Source of the DNA: Lachnospiraceae bacterium
Lineage (GTDB): Bacteria; Bacillota; Clostridia; Lachnospirales; Lachnospiraceae
Direction: 5' to 3'
NCBI GenBank assembly: GCA_017620255.1
Contig: JAFZQU010000010.1
Coordinates: 1 to 64,000 of the forward strand
DNA: 64,000 bases
In this document: positions 16,377 to 25,454 of the stretch, piece by piece
Numbering within the stretch: position 1 is the stretch's first letter
Layout: every line of letters starts with the position of its first letter
Notes under the pieces: model-generated
Told to the model about the DNA's origin: nothing
What the model saw: the letters and a program-made list of their open reading frames with translations, nothing else
Database searches by the model: none
Made by a program: the position numbers and the translations under genes

Positions 16377-18041
16377 ATGGATGACTTATTGACGATCCTG
16401 GTAAACGGGAAGGAAGAGCAGTATGAGGCAGGCACCTCTTATGAGGAGATCGCCAGGGCACATCAGGACGAATACGATGCGCCGATCATTCTTGCGAATG
16501 TGAACGGCAAACTTTGTGAACTGCATAAGAGCGTTACAAAGGAATGCTCCATCACGTTTGACACGATCAAGGAGAGGACCGGGTTCGCCACATACAGAAG
16601 AAGCGCGTTGTTCATGATGATCAAGGCCATCAGGGATGTGATCGGCAAAGACAATTTCCGTCACGTGAAGGTGGAATACTCCCTTTCCCATGCTCTGTAC
16701 TGCAGGCTGGAAGGCAACGTTCAGCTGGATGAGGAATTTATCCGCAAAGTCAAAGCCCGCATGGAAGAGATGGTGGTCGAGGATCTTCCTTTCTGGAAAC
16801 AGTCCTATTCTGTCGATGAAGCGATCCGCATGTTCAGGGATCAGGGCATGCGCGACAAGGAGCGCCTGTTCAGATACCGCCGCGCATCCAAGGTCAACAT
16901 CTATGCGCTGGGTGATTTTAAAGACTATTTCTACGGTTATATGGCACCGTCTACCGGATATATCAAGGTCTATGACCTGTTCCTGTATGATGAAGGCTTC
17001 ATGCTGCAGCTTCCGAAGCGCATGAAACCCGATGAACTGAGACCTTTCGTCGACCAGCGGAAACTGTTCAACACGCTGAAGGAAAACGCAAAGTGGTGCG
17101 AGAGCCTCGGGCTCGACTGTGTCGGCGCACTGAATGACAACATCTGTAAGGGTGACTTTACACAGACGATCCTGATGCAGGAGGCCTTGCATGAAGCGCA
17201 GATCGCGCGGATCGCATCGCAGATCGTGGATAAAGGGAACGTAAAGTTCGTCATGATCGCAGGACCTTCATCGTCCGGTAAGACTTCCTTCTCGCACAGG
17301 TTATCCGTTCAGCTGCGGGCGCTCGGAAAGATCCCGCACCCCATCGCACTGGACAATTACTTTGTGGACAGGGAAAAGACACCCAAGGATGAGAACGGGA
17401 ATTACAATTTCGAATGCCTGGAAGCGATCGATGTGGAAGGCTTTAACAGAGACATGACGGCGCTGCTCGCAGGCGAGACCGTGGAACTGCCGGAGTTCAA
17501 TTTCGTAACGGGAAAGCGGGAATACAAAGGACATTATATGCGGCTCAATGCCAACGATCTGCTCGTGATCGAGGGTATTCACGGACTGAACGAAAAGATG
17601 TCGTATGCCCTGCCTGCGGAATCCAAATTCAAGATCTATATCAGTGCCCTGACATCCCTGAACGTGGATGAGCACAACCGGATCGCAACAACGGACTGCA
17701 GACTGCTGAGACGTCTTGTGAGAGACTTCCGTACCCGTGGCGCCAGCGCACAGAGAACGCTCGGCATGTGGGATTCCGTCAGAAAAGGAGAGGAGGAGAA
17801 TATCTTCCCCTTCCAGGAAGAGGCGGATGCCATGTTCAATTCGGCGCTTGTCTATGAGCTGGCCGTGTTAAAACCTTATGCGGAATCACTGCTGTTCTCG
17901 ATCGAAAAAGACGAGCCGCAGTACCAGGAAGCAAAGCGGCTTTTGAAATTCCTGGAGTATTTCCTTGCAGTAACAACGGAACATATTCCCAACAATTCGC
18001 TGGTACGCGAATTCGTAGGGGGAAGTATCTTTCCGGTCTAA
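16377..18041 (+). CDS. Uridine kinase-like protein with TGS domain
   Basis: A 554-residue nucleoside kinase fusion. Residues 1-70 form a TGS domain (LTILVNGKEEQYEAG), about 75-250 resemble the second additional domain of threonyl-tRNA synthetase, and about 285-500 form a phosphoribulokinase/uridine-kinase P-loop domain with Walker A GPSSSGKT (296-303), followed by LDNYF and VIEGIHGLN. It phosphorylates a nucleoside, most likely uridine; the role of the ThrRS-like part is not known. Good ribosome site AAAAGGAG. The last gene of this block; rnpB and the repeats follow. Confidence 0.9.
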   Translation: MDDLLTILVNGKEEQYEAGTSYEEIARAHQDEYDAPIILANVNGKLCELHKSVTKECSITFDTIKERTGFATYRRSALFMMIKAIRDVIGKDNFRHVKVEYSLSHALYCRLEGNVQLDEEFIRKVKARMEEMVVEDLPFWKQSYSVDEAIRMFRDQGMRDKERLFRYRRASKVNIYALGDFKDYFYGYMAPSTGYIKVYDLFLYDEGFMLQLPKRMKPDELRPFVDQRKLFNTLKENAKWCESLGLDCVGALNDNICKGDFTQTILMQEALHEAQIARIASQIVDKGNVKFVMIAGPSSSGKTSFSHRLSVQLRALGKIPHPIALDNYFVDREKTPKDENGNYNFECLEAIDVEGFNRDMTALLAGETVELPEFNFVTGKREYKGHYMRLNANDLLVIEGIHGLNEKMSYALPAESKFKIYISALTSLNVDEHNRIATTDCRLLRRLVRDFRTRGASAQRTLGMWDSVRKGEEENIFPFQEEADAMFNSALVYELAVLKPYAESLLFSIEKDEPQYQEAKRLLKFLEYFLAVTTEHIPNNSLVREFVGGSIFPV

Positions 18042-18122
18042 TTTATCAGGTATTGCGTAGCAATGCATGATGGTAACGAAGCGCCATTCGCGGCGTGCCG
18101 CGAATTCTTATGCGCTGAGTCC
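18042..18122 (+). repeat. Palindromic repeat, copy A
   Basis: An 81-bp unit made of a first hairpin (ATTGC-GTA-GCAAT), the linker GATGGTAACGAAGCG, a second 9-bp hairpin (ATTCGCGGC-GT-GCCGCGAAT) and the tail ATGCGCTGAGTCC. The last 54 bp (18069-18122) match copy B with three substitutions. It begins directly after the stop of the uridine kinase gene. Confidence 0.85.
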
Positions 18123-18138
18123 TTATGACCGGTGTTAG

Positions 18139-18168
18139 ATCGTACATCGCTTCGCGATATACGATAAA
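18139..18168 (-). repeat. Palindromic repeat, partial copy D (inverted)
   Basis: On the minus strand this reads TTTATCGTATATCGC..GCGATGTACGAT, matching the first hairpin of copies B and C without the GGTAACGAAGCG part. It abuts the 5' end of RNase P RNA. Confidence 0.7.
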
Positions 18169-18511
18169 TGCAGACCTGGGTGGACAATCGCGGCCATGGC
18201 CGAGGAAAGTCCGGGCTTCGCAGGGCAGGATGCCGGATAACGTCCGGTGGAGGCGACTCCAAGGATAGTGCAACAGAAATAAACTACCCCATCGGGGAAA
18301 AGGTGGAAAGGCAGTGTAAGAGACTACCGCCCCGCCGGTAACGGCGGGGGCACATGTAAACCCCATCCGAAGCAAGACCAAACAGAGAGCGATACGGCGG
18401 CCCGTCGTGCCCTCAGGTAGGTCGCTAGAGGTCATCGGCGACGATGATCCCAGATAGATGATTGTCGGGACTTATGTCCAACAGAACCCGGCTTACAGCC
18501 CAGATCTGCAT
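18169..18511 (+). ncRNA. rnpB: RNase P RNA, bacterial type A
   Basis: The catalytic RNA that matures tRNA 5' ends. The P4 strands are present: GAGGAAAGTCCGGGC near 18198 and ACAGAACCCGGCTTA near 18481-18496. P1 is formed by AAATGCAGA at the 5' end and TCTGCATTT at the 3' end. Other conserved pieces are AACCCCATCCGAAGCAAGACC and CCCAGATAGATGATTG. Ends are approximate. Pairing continues beyond P1 into the flanking repeats, giving about 20 bp (18155-18174 with 18505-18524, one G-T wobble). Confidence 0.93.
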
Positions 18512-18590
18512 TTATCGTGTATCGTGGACGATACACGATGGTAACGAAGCGCTATTCGCGGCGAGCCGCGAATTCTCATGCGCTGAGTCC
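18511..18590 (+). repeat. Palindromic repeat, copy B
   Basis: An 80-bp unit: TTTATCGT, hairpin GTATCGT-GG-ACGATAC, linker GATGGTAACGAAGCG, second hairpin ATTCGCGGC-GA-GCCGCGAAT and tail ATGCGCTGAGTCC. It starts at the 3' end of RNase P RNA. Core 18537-18590 is the counterpart of 18069-18122. Confidence 0.85.
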
Positions 18591-18598
18591 ACTTTTTA

Positions 18599-18639
18599 TT
18601 TATCGTGCATCGCTTGCGATGGACGATGGTAACGAAGCG
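18599..18639 (+). repeat. Palindromic repeat, truncated copy C
   Basis: TTTATCGTG, hairpin CATCGC-TT-GCGATG, then GATGGTAACGAAGCG; the second hairpin is absent. It ends 10 bp before the ribosome site of the histidine kinase gene, so it lies in that gene's leader. Confidence 0.8.
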
Positions 18640-18662
18640 AACATTTTTAAAGGAGTTGAAGC

Positions 18663-20837
18663 GTGTTTCATTTCCTTGTCGGCATACAAATTGCAGCCAT
18701 CTTATTGTGCGTGGTCTGTTTCTTCCTGATGTACCGTCAGAAAGAAACAAAACTCGTAAAACACATGCTGCTGATCACGATCTGTGCCATCATTCAGAAC
18801 GCAGGCTTCCTGCTGGAGCTGAACGCGACCAATGCAACGGAAGCCCTGAATGCGATCCGGATCGAATACATCGGCGGTGCGTTTGTTGCGCATTTTAATC
18901 TGCTTTTTGCGCTTGAATACAATAAGATCAAGATATCGAACCGTCTGCTTGCAATTCCTTTTCTTTTCAGCCTGTTAGTCATCGGCTGCATCTACACTTA
19001 TCCGCTGAATCATCTGTTTTATACCTCTGTTGATTTTGTTTCAACAGGCATTTATCCGCATGTTGTGCTCGGTAAAGGATCTCTTTATCTGGCCTATGCG
19101 GTTTTGGTCTATTCCGAAGCCATCGGCTGTATGGTCCTGATGATCAGACGCCTGACCATGACCAGACAGAAGGACCTTCGCAGAAATGCAAAGATACTCT
19201 TTGTGGCATCCTTTATACCGGTCGCCGGACATCTGCTCGGTGTGTGCGATGCGTTTTCCGGATACGATCCGGCCCCGATCAGTATCGCATTTTCTGCCGG
19301 TGTACTTGGGATCACCGTACTGAAAAATCATTTGTTTGACATGGTGGAGAGTGCGCATGAAGCGTTGTTTGAGAGCATGGATGACGCGATCGTGATCGTC
19401 GATGCGGACCTAAGGTTTGAAGAGGCCAACGCGAGCGCAAGAGACAACCTGCCTTTCCTGAGAAATGTCGTGAACGGCACGCTCGTCAATGATGCTGATT
19501 TCTGCTCGATCGTAAGACAGGGCGGGAGAAAAGATGCCGCCATCGGAGACCGTATCTACGATGTCCATGTGAACCCGATCGAAGGAGGAAAAGTCAGGAC
19601 CGGATATGCGGTGGTATTCTTTGACGTGACAGAGCGGAAAGCGCGTATGGACCGCATGGAAGAACTGTCCAGACAGGCGGAGAGCGCAAACGATACAAAG
19701 TCCGCATTTCTTGCAAATGTTTCGCATGAGATCCGCACACCGATCCATGCGATCCTCGGATTGAACGAAGTCATTCTGCGCGATTATAAAGAACCGGTGC
19801 TCACGGGCTATGCCAAATCGATCCAGAGCAGTGCATCAACGCTGCTTGATCTGATCAACCAGCTGCTTGATTTTGCCAAGATCGAATCCGGAAACATGGA
19901 TCTGGTCAATACGGTGTATGATGTGCCGTTAATGCTGCAGGAGATCACATCCGTCAACCGGTACCGTGCCGAACACAAAGGTCTGACGTTCCAGTCCCAC
20001 ATCGGCAGGGAGATCCCTGGGCACCTGTACGGGGATGAGGCAAGGATCCGTCAGATCATTGCCAACCTGCTGTCGAATGCGATCAAGTTCACGGAACGCG
20101 GCCTGATCGATTTTACCGCTGATTTTGAAAAGATCAGCAACGTGGAAGGCAACTTACGGATCACGGTTTCCGATACCGGCGCCGGGATCAAAAAGACGGA
20201 TCTTCCGAAACTGTTTGACGGCTTTGTCAAGATGGATGAACAGAAACGCCATTTTGTCGCCGGGACCGGTCTCGGGCTCAATATCACGAAAAGCCTTCTG
20301 GATATGATGGAAGGGGAGATCAGCGTTACCAGCGAATACGGGATGGGTTCCCTGTTCCGCGTGGTGATCCCGCAGCAGCGCGTGGATGAGCAGATCATAG
20401 CGGATGAAAGCAGAGCCGGGGAAAAGTGGGAGCGTGATTTTACCGCCCCGCACGCACATATCCTGCTCGTCGACGATTCCAGGATCAGCCTGAAAGTCAC
20501 GGAAGCCCTGCTGAAACCGACCCTGGCAGATCTCGATCTGGCTACGAGCGGATCGGAATGCCTGGATAAGATCTGTCAGAAGAAATACGACCTGATCTTT
20601 CTCGATCACAGAATGCCTTACATGGACGGTGTGGAAACGCTTGAGCGGATGCGCAACATGTCGCACAAATCCGGCCGCGCGCCTGTGATCGCACTGACAG
20701 CGAATGTAATGGGAGAAGCGGCCCAGTACTATATGGATATCGGATTTGACGGATTCTTAGCCAAGCCTGCAACCGAGGAGCAGATCGATAAGGTCTTAAA
20801 GCAGTTCCTGCCGGCCTATCTGATCGAAGGTGTCTGA
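18663..20837 (+). CDS. Hybrid sensor histidine kinase / response regulator
   Basis: A 724-residue protein: about seven membrane segments in residues 1-220 (resembling the 7TM histidine kinase N-terminal region), a PAS-like domain (about 230-325), a HisKA domain with phosphoacceptor about His355 in NVSHEIRTP, an ATPase domain (GTGLGLNITKSLLDMM) and a C-terminal receiver with Asp648 in IFLDHRMP and a Lys in LAKP. All signalling residues are present. Start is GTG at 18663 with AAAGGAG 8 nt upstream. No separate regulator or output domain is next to it; pyrB follows after 61 bp. The signal is unknown. Confidence 0.92.
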   Translation: MFHFLVGIQIAAILLCVVCFFLMYRQKETKLVKHMLLITICAIIQNAGFLLELNATNATEALNAIRIEYIGGAFVAHFNLLFALEYNKIKISNRLLAIPFLFSLLVIGCIYTYPLNHLFYTSVDFVSTGIYPHVVLGKGSLYLAYAVLVYSEAIGCMVLMIRRLTMTRQKDLRRNAKILFVASFIPVAGHLLGVCDAFSGYDPAPISIAFSAGVLGITVLKNHLFDMVESAHEALFESMDDAIVIVDADLRFEEANASARDNLPFLRNVVNGTLVNDADFCSIVRQGGRKDAAIGDRIYDVHVNPIEGGKVRTGYAVVFFDVTERKARMDRMEELSRQAESANDTKSAFLANVSHEIRTPIHAILGLNEVILRDYKEPVLTGYAKSIQSSASTLLDLINQLLDFAKIESGNMDLVNTVYDVPLMLQEITSVNRYRAEHKGLTFQSHIGREIPGHLYGDEARIRQIIANLLSNAIKFTERGLIDFTADFEKISNVEGNLRITVSDTGAGIKKTDLPKLFDGFVKMDEQKRHFVAGTGLGLNITKSLLDMMEGEISVTSEYGMGSLFRVVIPQQRVDEQIIADESRAGEKWERDFTAPHAHILLVDDSRISLKVTEALLKPTLADLDLATSGSECLDKICQKKYDLIFLDHRMPYMDGVETLERMRNMSHKSGRAPVIALTANVMGEAAQYYMDIGFDGFLAKPATEEQIDKVLKQFLPAYLIEGV

Positions 20838-20841
20838 TCTG

Positions 20842-20867
20842 TCGTACATTGCAAAACATGCACGATA
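20842..20867. repeat. Possible degenerate copy of the palindromic repeat
   Basis: TCGTACATTGC...GCACGATA between the kinase gene and pyrB resembles inverted copy D (TCGTACATCGC...ATACGATA). It is diverged, so the assignment is tentative. Confidence 0.3.
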
Positions 20868-20898
20868 GTCCATAAATACATTTAACGAGGTAAAAATC

Positions 20899-21819
20899 AT
20901 GAGACATTTGATGAGTCCTCTCGATCTTTCCGTGGAAGAACTTGACAAGCTGCTGGATCTTGCCGGAGATATCGAGAGAAACCCGGAAAAGTACGCGCAC
21001 GCCTGTGACGGAAAGATCCTGGCGACCTGCTTTTACGAACCGAGCACCAGGACAAGGCTCAGTTTTGAATCTGCCATGATGCATCTTGGCGGCAAGGTCT
21101 TAGGCTTCGCCACAGCGGATTCTTCGTCTGCAGCCAAAGGAGAGAGCGTTTCCGACACGATCCGCATGATCTCCTGTTATGCGGACATCTGCGCAATGCG
21201 GCATCCAAAGGAAGGTGCTCCCATGGTCGCATCCACAAAAGCACGGATCCCCGTGATCAATGCAGGCGACGGCGGCCATCAGCATCCGACACAGACGCTG
21301 ACCGATCTTCTGACGATCCGCTCTCTCAAAGGACGGCTGGATCATTTGACGATCGGACTTTGCGGCGACCTGAAATTCGGCCGTACGGTGCATTCCCTGA
21401 TCAACGCGCTGATCCGCTATCCGGGTGTTTCATTTATCTTCATTTCGCCGGAAGAACTGCGTATCCCGGATTATATCCGCGAGGATGTACTGGATGCGAA
21501 CGGGATCCCCTACAAGGAAGTTATCCGTCTGGAAGAAGTCATGCCGCGCCTCGACCTTCTGTACATGACAAGAGTGCAGCGGGAACGCTTCTTCAACGAA
21601 GAGGACTATGTAAGACTGAAAGATTTCTACATTCTGAATAAAGAGAAGATGGCCTATGCAAGGGAGGATATGCTGGTACTGCATCCCCTGCCGCGTGTCA
21701 ACGAGATCTCCGTTGAAGTGGACGAGGATCCGCGTGCGGTATATTTCCAGCAGGTACAGTACGGCGTATATGTCAGAATGGCTCTGATCCTGACGCTGCT
21801 CGGCCTTGACGGACAATAA
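20899..21819 (+). CDS. pyrB: Aspartate carbamoyltransferase catalytic subunit
   Basis: Condenses carbamoyl phosphate and aspartate, the committed step of pyrimidine synthesis. The 306-residue chain has the carbamoyl-phosphate loop [14 protein letters not shown], the 80s loop with [17 protein letters not shown] and HPLPRVNEI. Ribosome site AACGAGG. The regulatory subunit gene follows after 27 bp, so a catalytic/regulatory holoenzyme of the E. coli type is expected. Confidence 0.97.
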   Translation: MRHLMSPLDLSVEELDKLLDLAGDIERNPEKYAHACDGKILATCFYEPSTRTRLSFESAMMHLGGKVLGFATADSSSAAKGESVSDTIRMISCYADICAMRHPKEGAPMVASTKARIPVINAGDGGHQHPTQTLTDLLTIRSLKGRLDHLTIGLCGDLKFGRTVHSLINALIRYPGVSFIFISPEELRIPDYIREDVLDANGIPYKEVIRLEEVMPRLDLLYMTRVQRERFFNEEDYVRLKDFYILNKEKMAYAREDMLVLHPLPRVNEISVEVDEDPRAVYFQQVQYGVYVRMALILTLLGLDGQ

Positions 21820-21846
21820 ACAGGAAGATAACAGGGGGAAATACGA

Positions 21847-22281
21847 ATGTTAAATGTAGGCAAAATCGAAGAGGGCTTCGTGCTCGATCACATCCACGCA
21901 GGAAAGAGCCTGTCGATCTATCATGACCTGAAACTGGACCAGCTCGATTGCACCGTGGCGATCATCAAAAACGCACGGAGCAACAAAATGGGTAAAAAGG
22001 ACATCCTGAAGGTGGAGTGCGATATCAACATGCTCGATCTCGACATCCTCGGTTTCATTGACCACAACATCACGGTCAACGTGATCAAGGACGGAGAGAT
22101 CGTGGAGAAAAAAGAACTGCATCTGCCGACGGAGATCCGCAACATCATCAAGTGCAAGAACCCGCGCTGCATCACATCCATTGAGCAGGAACTGACGCAC
22201 ATTTTTGTACTGACGGATCCGGAAAAAGAGATCTACCGCTGCAAGTATTGTGAGGAGCAGTACACATCACATCATCTGTGA
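21847..22281 (+). CDS. pyrI: Aspartate carbamoyltransferase regulatory subunit
   Basis: Binds CTP/ATP and modulates PyrB. The 144-residue protein has the N-terminal nucleotide-binding domain and a C-terminal zinc site with four cysteines (CKNPRC...CKYC). Directly downstream of pyrB and made from the same transcript. Confidence 0.96.
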   Translation: MLNVGKIEEGFVLDHIHAGKSLSIYHDLKLDQLDCTVAIIKNARSNKMGKKDILKVECDINMLDLDILGFIDHNITVNVIKDGEIVEKKELHLPTEIRNIIKCKNPRCITSIEQELTHIFVLTDPEKEIYRCKYCEEQYTSHHL

Positions 22282-22311
22282 TCTGCTACACGTCTAAAAG
22301 GAGGAAGAAAG

Positions 22312-22686
22312 ATGGCATTTACGGAAAGAAAGAGATGGGGCTTTTTCGCGTTGCCCTTTACCTTTACAAAGTATACGATCGAGGAAGAAAAGATGATCAT
22401 CACCCGCGGCTTTTTCAAGACGACGGAGGATGACTGCTACATGTATAAGATCCTGGATGTTAAACTGGAGAGAACGCTCTTTGAAAAGATGTTCGGGACC
22501 GGCACGGTGCTCTGCTACACGGGCGATGTGACGGACAAGGTCATCAAACTGATCCATGTAAAACATTCCGTGGAGATCAAGGATTTTATCTTTGAAAAAT
22601 CCGAGGAGATGCGCAGAAAGAGAAGGACACTGAATACGCTCAGCCTTACGCAGGGACTGGATGATATCGATGAGGCTGACCTGTAG
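22312..22686 (+). CDS. Small PH-like (bPH_2-type) domain protein
   Basis: A 124-residue soluble protein. '[30 protein letters not shown]' followed by '[15 protein letters not shown]' (segments given separately: start of core about residue 20, second about 50) fits the bacterial PH domain of YdbT/DUF304-like proteins, which normally sit near membranes; here no membrane segment is present. A charged helix ends the protein. AGGAGG ribosome site. It follows pyrI by 30 bp and ends 36 bp from the oppositely oriented DUF5050 gene. Function unknown. Confidence 0.75.
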   Translation: MAFTERKRWGFFALPFTFTKYTIEEEKMIITRGFFKTTEDDCYMYKILDVKLERTLFEKMFGTGTVLCYTGDVTDKVIKLIHVKHSVEIKDFIFEKSEEMRRKRRTLNTLSLTQGLDDIDEADL

Positions 22687-22722
22687 GATGGTCATCTTAA
22701 CTGTATGAGGTTTCTTCCAGCT

Positions 22723-23739
22723 TTAATCGGATACCGTTTCATCAAAACGGCTGACATTTGCACTGCCGTTTGTGGGAACGCGATAGAAATGATCTTCTTC
22801 GTTGTAATCACAGTAATAGGTATAATCATTTGTCATGGAAATGCATGTATGGTTTCCGGGGGCGATCACTTCGTTCCCGGAACCATCTGCGTTCATACGC
22901 ATCAGCGCGGCATCGTCCGCGCCGTTTTTCTGATAAAAGATCACATTATTCAGCACATTGAACGTGTCGACCCTGCAGTCTGTCAGTTTCGTCACATGAT
23001 CCTCATTGACTTTGTAACGGTACAGTTTGTAGTCATCCCCGACATTCATGTAATAGATATACCCGTTATCATATACCAGGTTATAGACTTTCATATCCGC
23101 GATCACGATATCCGAATGACCGGTATTCGGATGAAAACAGCTTAAGTAAAAATTCGCATCCAGATTGGGGTAGAAGATATTCCCGTCGATCACGCAGGCC
23201 GGATTGATGTCCGATTCGCTGACCTCATGACGGTCGCCGCCCTTGATCGAAACAGCATAAAGGCGGATCCCTTCTTTGGTCTCATAGTGTTCGTAGTAAA
23301 GGTCGGAACCGCAGAGTGCCACGATCTTGGCAGGCGTACGGTCCAGACAGTCGGGTGACTGTCTCGAATTCTTCTTCAGACGGTATACACCCATGGTGCG
23401 TACGAGAGAGCCGAAGGCGCCGTTCTCTTTGTTGGCTTCCTGATAGAAATAGAGATAATCTCCGGCAGAATTGATATAGGAAACAGGTGCTTTCAGCAGG
23501 CATTTGAGGTCGGACCCGTCCGTATTCATGGAATACAGATAACGGTTATCATTCACATTGCTGAAATAAATGATCCCGCCGTCCTCACAGAACATGCCGC
23601 CATTCTGCAGATTGCCGGAAGTATTCCCGATGGCATAGGGATCGTTTTCCGGAACGGCCGACAGAATATGCTGCAGGATGACCAGTGAGACAAGCACGAT
23701 CAGTACACTTATAAAAATGACGGCGATACGTTTCTGCAT
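22723..23739 (-). CDS. Membrane-anchored DUF5050-like beta-propeller protein
   Basis: A 338-residue protein with one N-terminal membrane segment (about residues 5-28), then repeated blades such as 'IYFSNVNDNRYLYSMNTDGSDL', 'DYLYFYQE', 'YIYYMNVGDDYKLYRY', 'MRMNADGSGNEVI' (each under 25 residues apart), typical of DUF5050 propellers exposed outside the cell. The start at 23739 (MQKRIAV) is preceded by AGGAGG on the minus strand; the longer reading from 23781 is rejected. It is an isolated minus-strand gene divergent from aroQ. Function not known. Confidence 0.8.
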   Translation of the reverse strand: MQKRIAVIFISVLIVLVSLVILQHILSAVPENDPYAIGNTSGNLQNGGMFCEDGGIIYFSNVNDNRYLYSMNTDGSDLKCLLKAPVSYINSAGDYLYFYQEANKENGAFGSLVRTMGVYRLKKNSRQSPDCLDRTPAKIVALCGSDLYYEHYETKEGIRLYAVSIKGGDRHEVSESDINPACVIDGNIFYPNLDANFYLSCFHPNTGHSDIVIADMKVYNLVYDNGYIYYMNVGDDYKLYRYKVNEDHVTKLTDCRVDTFNVLNNVIFYQKNGADDAALMRMNADGSGNEVIAPGNHTCISMTNDYTYYCDYNEEDHFYRVPTNGSANVSRFDETVSD

Positions 23740-23796
23740 GGCAATCCTCCTGTTGTTCTGAACACTTACGGTCATTGTCAAAACTTCTTCACCATA

Positions 23797-23829
23797 ATTA
23801 TATCAGATTCATCGTAAAAGTGATATAAT
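23797..23829. promoter_or_regulatory. Back-to-back divergent promoters (DUF5050 gene / aroQ)
   Basis: The extended -10 sequence TGATATAAT occurs on the minus strand (23797-23805) and, identically, on the plus strand (23821-23829), 15 bp apart and pointing away from each other. The -35 region of each promoter overlaps the -10 box of the other, so both cannot easily be occupied at once. Confidence 0.65.
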
Positions 23830-23852
23830 GAGCAAAAAACAGGAGCAGGAAA

Positions 23853-24116
23853 ATGGACCTTACCGAATGCAGGAAAAAACTGGATGAGATCGATGAAAAA
23901 CTGGTGAGACTCTTTGAGGAACGCATGTGTATCAGCGAGCAGGTTGCTGCCTACAAAGCAGAGCATGACCTGCCTGTACTGGATGCAAAGCGGGAAGAAG
24001 AAAAGCTTGAAGCGCTGCGTCAATGTACAAAAGATGCACGCAACGAAGAAGCAGTCACACAGTTGTTTGAAAAGATCATGGAACTCAGCCGCCAAAGACA
24101 GGAGCAGATGCTATGA
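23853..24116 (+). CDS. aroQ: Chorismate mutase, AroQ type
   Basis: Converts chorismate to prephenate for Phe/Tyr. The 87-residue all-helical protein has the AroQ pattern: Arg in TECRKKLDEIDEKLVRLFEERM, Lys in VAAYKAEHDLPVLDAKREEE and Gln/Arg in the third helix. It is a stand-alone domain, not fused to prephenate dehydratase. ATGA overlap with the next gene means coupled translation with an AAA ATPase, an unexpected partner. Confidence 0.9.
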   Translation: MDLTECRKKLDEIDEKLVRLFEERMCISEQVAAYKAEHDLPVLDAKREEEKLEALRQCTKDARNEEAVTQLFEKIMELSRQRQEQML

Positions 24117-25435
24117 GAACGGAAGAACTGATCTTATACCGTCATTTTAAACACGGGGAGATCCTGCGAAAGATGACGGAACTTGCACTGGACCCCAAGA
24201 GCGAGAGAGACAGGGGGCTGTATTTTGAAGTACTGCACGATCTGATCGAACTGGCCGGCAGTCACGGATACAGCGGGAATCTCTGGCACACTTACCTGAC
24301 TTACCTTCTGGCCAATAACGAGAATGCCTATTCCATGGCCTGTGAGATCAGGGGAAAGATCGAAGGCAGCATCAACAGGGTTGCCCTGCATGATTTTGCC
24401 ATATTCAAGGAACTCTTTGATTACGACATAGTCTCGCTGGATGCACCGTTTGCCGAAAACGGCATGGCACTGATAAAAGATTATGTAAACGACAAAGCCG
24501 AGAGTAAACTCTTTAACAAACGGATCAGGGACCGTATCTGCGATCTGAGTGTACAACTGAAAAATACAGCATCCGTAGAGGAATTCGCCGACCGCGTGAC
24601 AGAGTTCTACAAGGAATACGGCGTTGGGAAATTTGGTTTACATAAAGCATTCCGTGTCGAGCATATGAGCAGGGAAGAAGTGCTTATAGAAGACGGCAAT
24701 AACGCGCTTGCAGGCAGTGAGGTGTATATCAAACCGATCACCAATATCGCCCATGTCACGTTAGACGATCTGGTCGGTTACGAATCGGCCAAGCAGCAGC
24801 TGAGAGAAAATACGGAGGCGTTTCTTGCCGGCAGAAAGGCCAATAACTGCCTGCTGTTCGGCGATGCGGGAACCGGTAAATCCAGTTCCATCAAAGGCAT
24901 CCTGAACGCTTACTATGACAGGGGCCTTCGCATCATCGAGATGTACAAGCACCAGTTCCGCGACCTGAATGAAGTCATCGCGCAGATCAAGAACCGGAAT
25001 TACAAATTCATCATCTACATGGATGATCTTTCCTTTGAGGATTTCGAGATCGAATATAAGTACCTGAAGGCTGTCATCGAGGGCGGTCTGGAACGCAAGC
25101 CCGAGAATGTGCTGATCTACGCGACCAGTAACAGACGGCATCTGATCCGGGAGAAATATTCGGACAAAGCCGACAGGGATGAAGAACTGCATACAAACGA
25201 TACGGTACAGGAAAAACTGTCGCTTGCCTCACGCTTTGGCGTTACGATCTTTTTCCGCTCGCCCGATAAAAAAGAATTCGAGCATATCGTTACGGAACTG
25301 GCGAAGCGCGAAGGCCTTACCATGAGCGAAGAGGAACTGCTCTATAAAGCCAACCAGTGGGAACTCTATCACGGCGGTCTGTCCGGCAGGACGGCTGCGC
25401 AGTTTATCGATTATCTGAGCGGGACGGGAGTCTGA
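24113..25435 (+). CDS. AAA ATPase of the DUF815 family
   Basis: A 440-residue protein. Residues 1-215 are a helical family-specific region; about 225-430 form an AAA module with Walker A GDAGTGKSS (250-258, Lys256), Walker B FIIYMDDLSFED and a sensor-1-like YATSNRRHL. DUF815 proteins are widespread in bacteria but have no agreed function. It overlaps aroQ (ATGA) and is followed after 19 bp by ppx and ppk1, which hints at a link with polyphosphate, unproven. Confidence 0.85.
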   Translation: MRTEELILYRHFKHGEILRKMTELALDPKSERDRGLYFEVLHDLIELAGSHGYSGNLWHTYLTYLLANNENAYSMACEIRGKIEGSINRVALHDFAIFKELFDYDIVSLDAPFAENGMALIKDYVNDKAESKLFNKRIRDRICDLSVQLKNTASVEEFADRVTEFYKEYGVGKFGLHKAFRVEHMSREEVLIEDGNNALAGSEVYIKPITNIAHVTLDDLVGYESAKQQLRENTEAFLAGRKANNCLLFGDAGTGKSSSIKGILNAYYDRGLRIIEMYKHQFRDLNEVIAQIKNRNYKFIIYMDDLSFEDFEIEYKYLKAVIEGGLERKPENVLIYATSNRRHLIREKYSDKADRDEELHTNDTVQEKLSLASRFGVTIFFRSPDKKEFEHIVTELAKREGLTMSEEELLYKANQWELYHGGLSGRTAAQFIDYLSGTGV

Positions 25436-25454
25436 AGAGGGAAAGGATAAGAGC

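Noticed and set aside
18042-18639. Repeats around rnpB as a CRISPR array
   Set aside because: Units are 40-80 bp, internally palindromic and of irregular spacing with an RNA gene in between; no cas genes.
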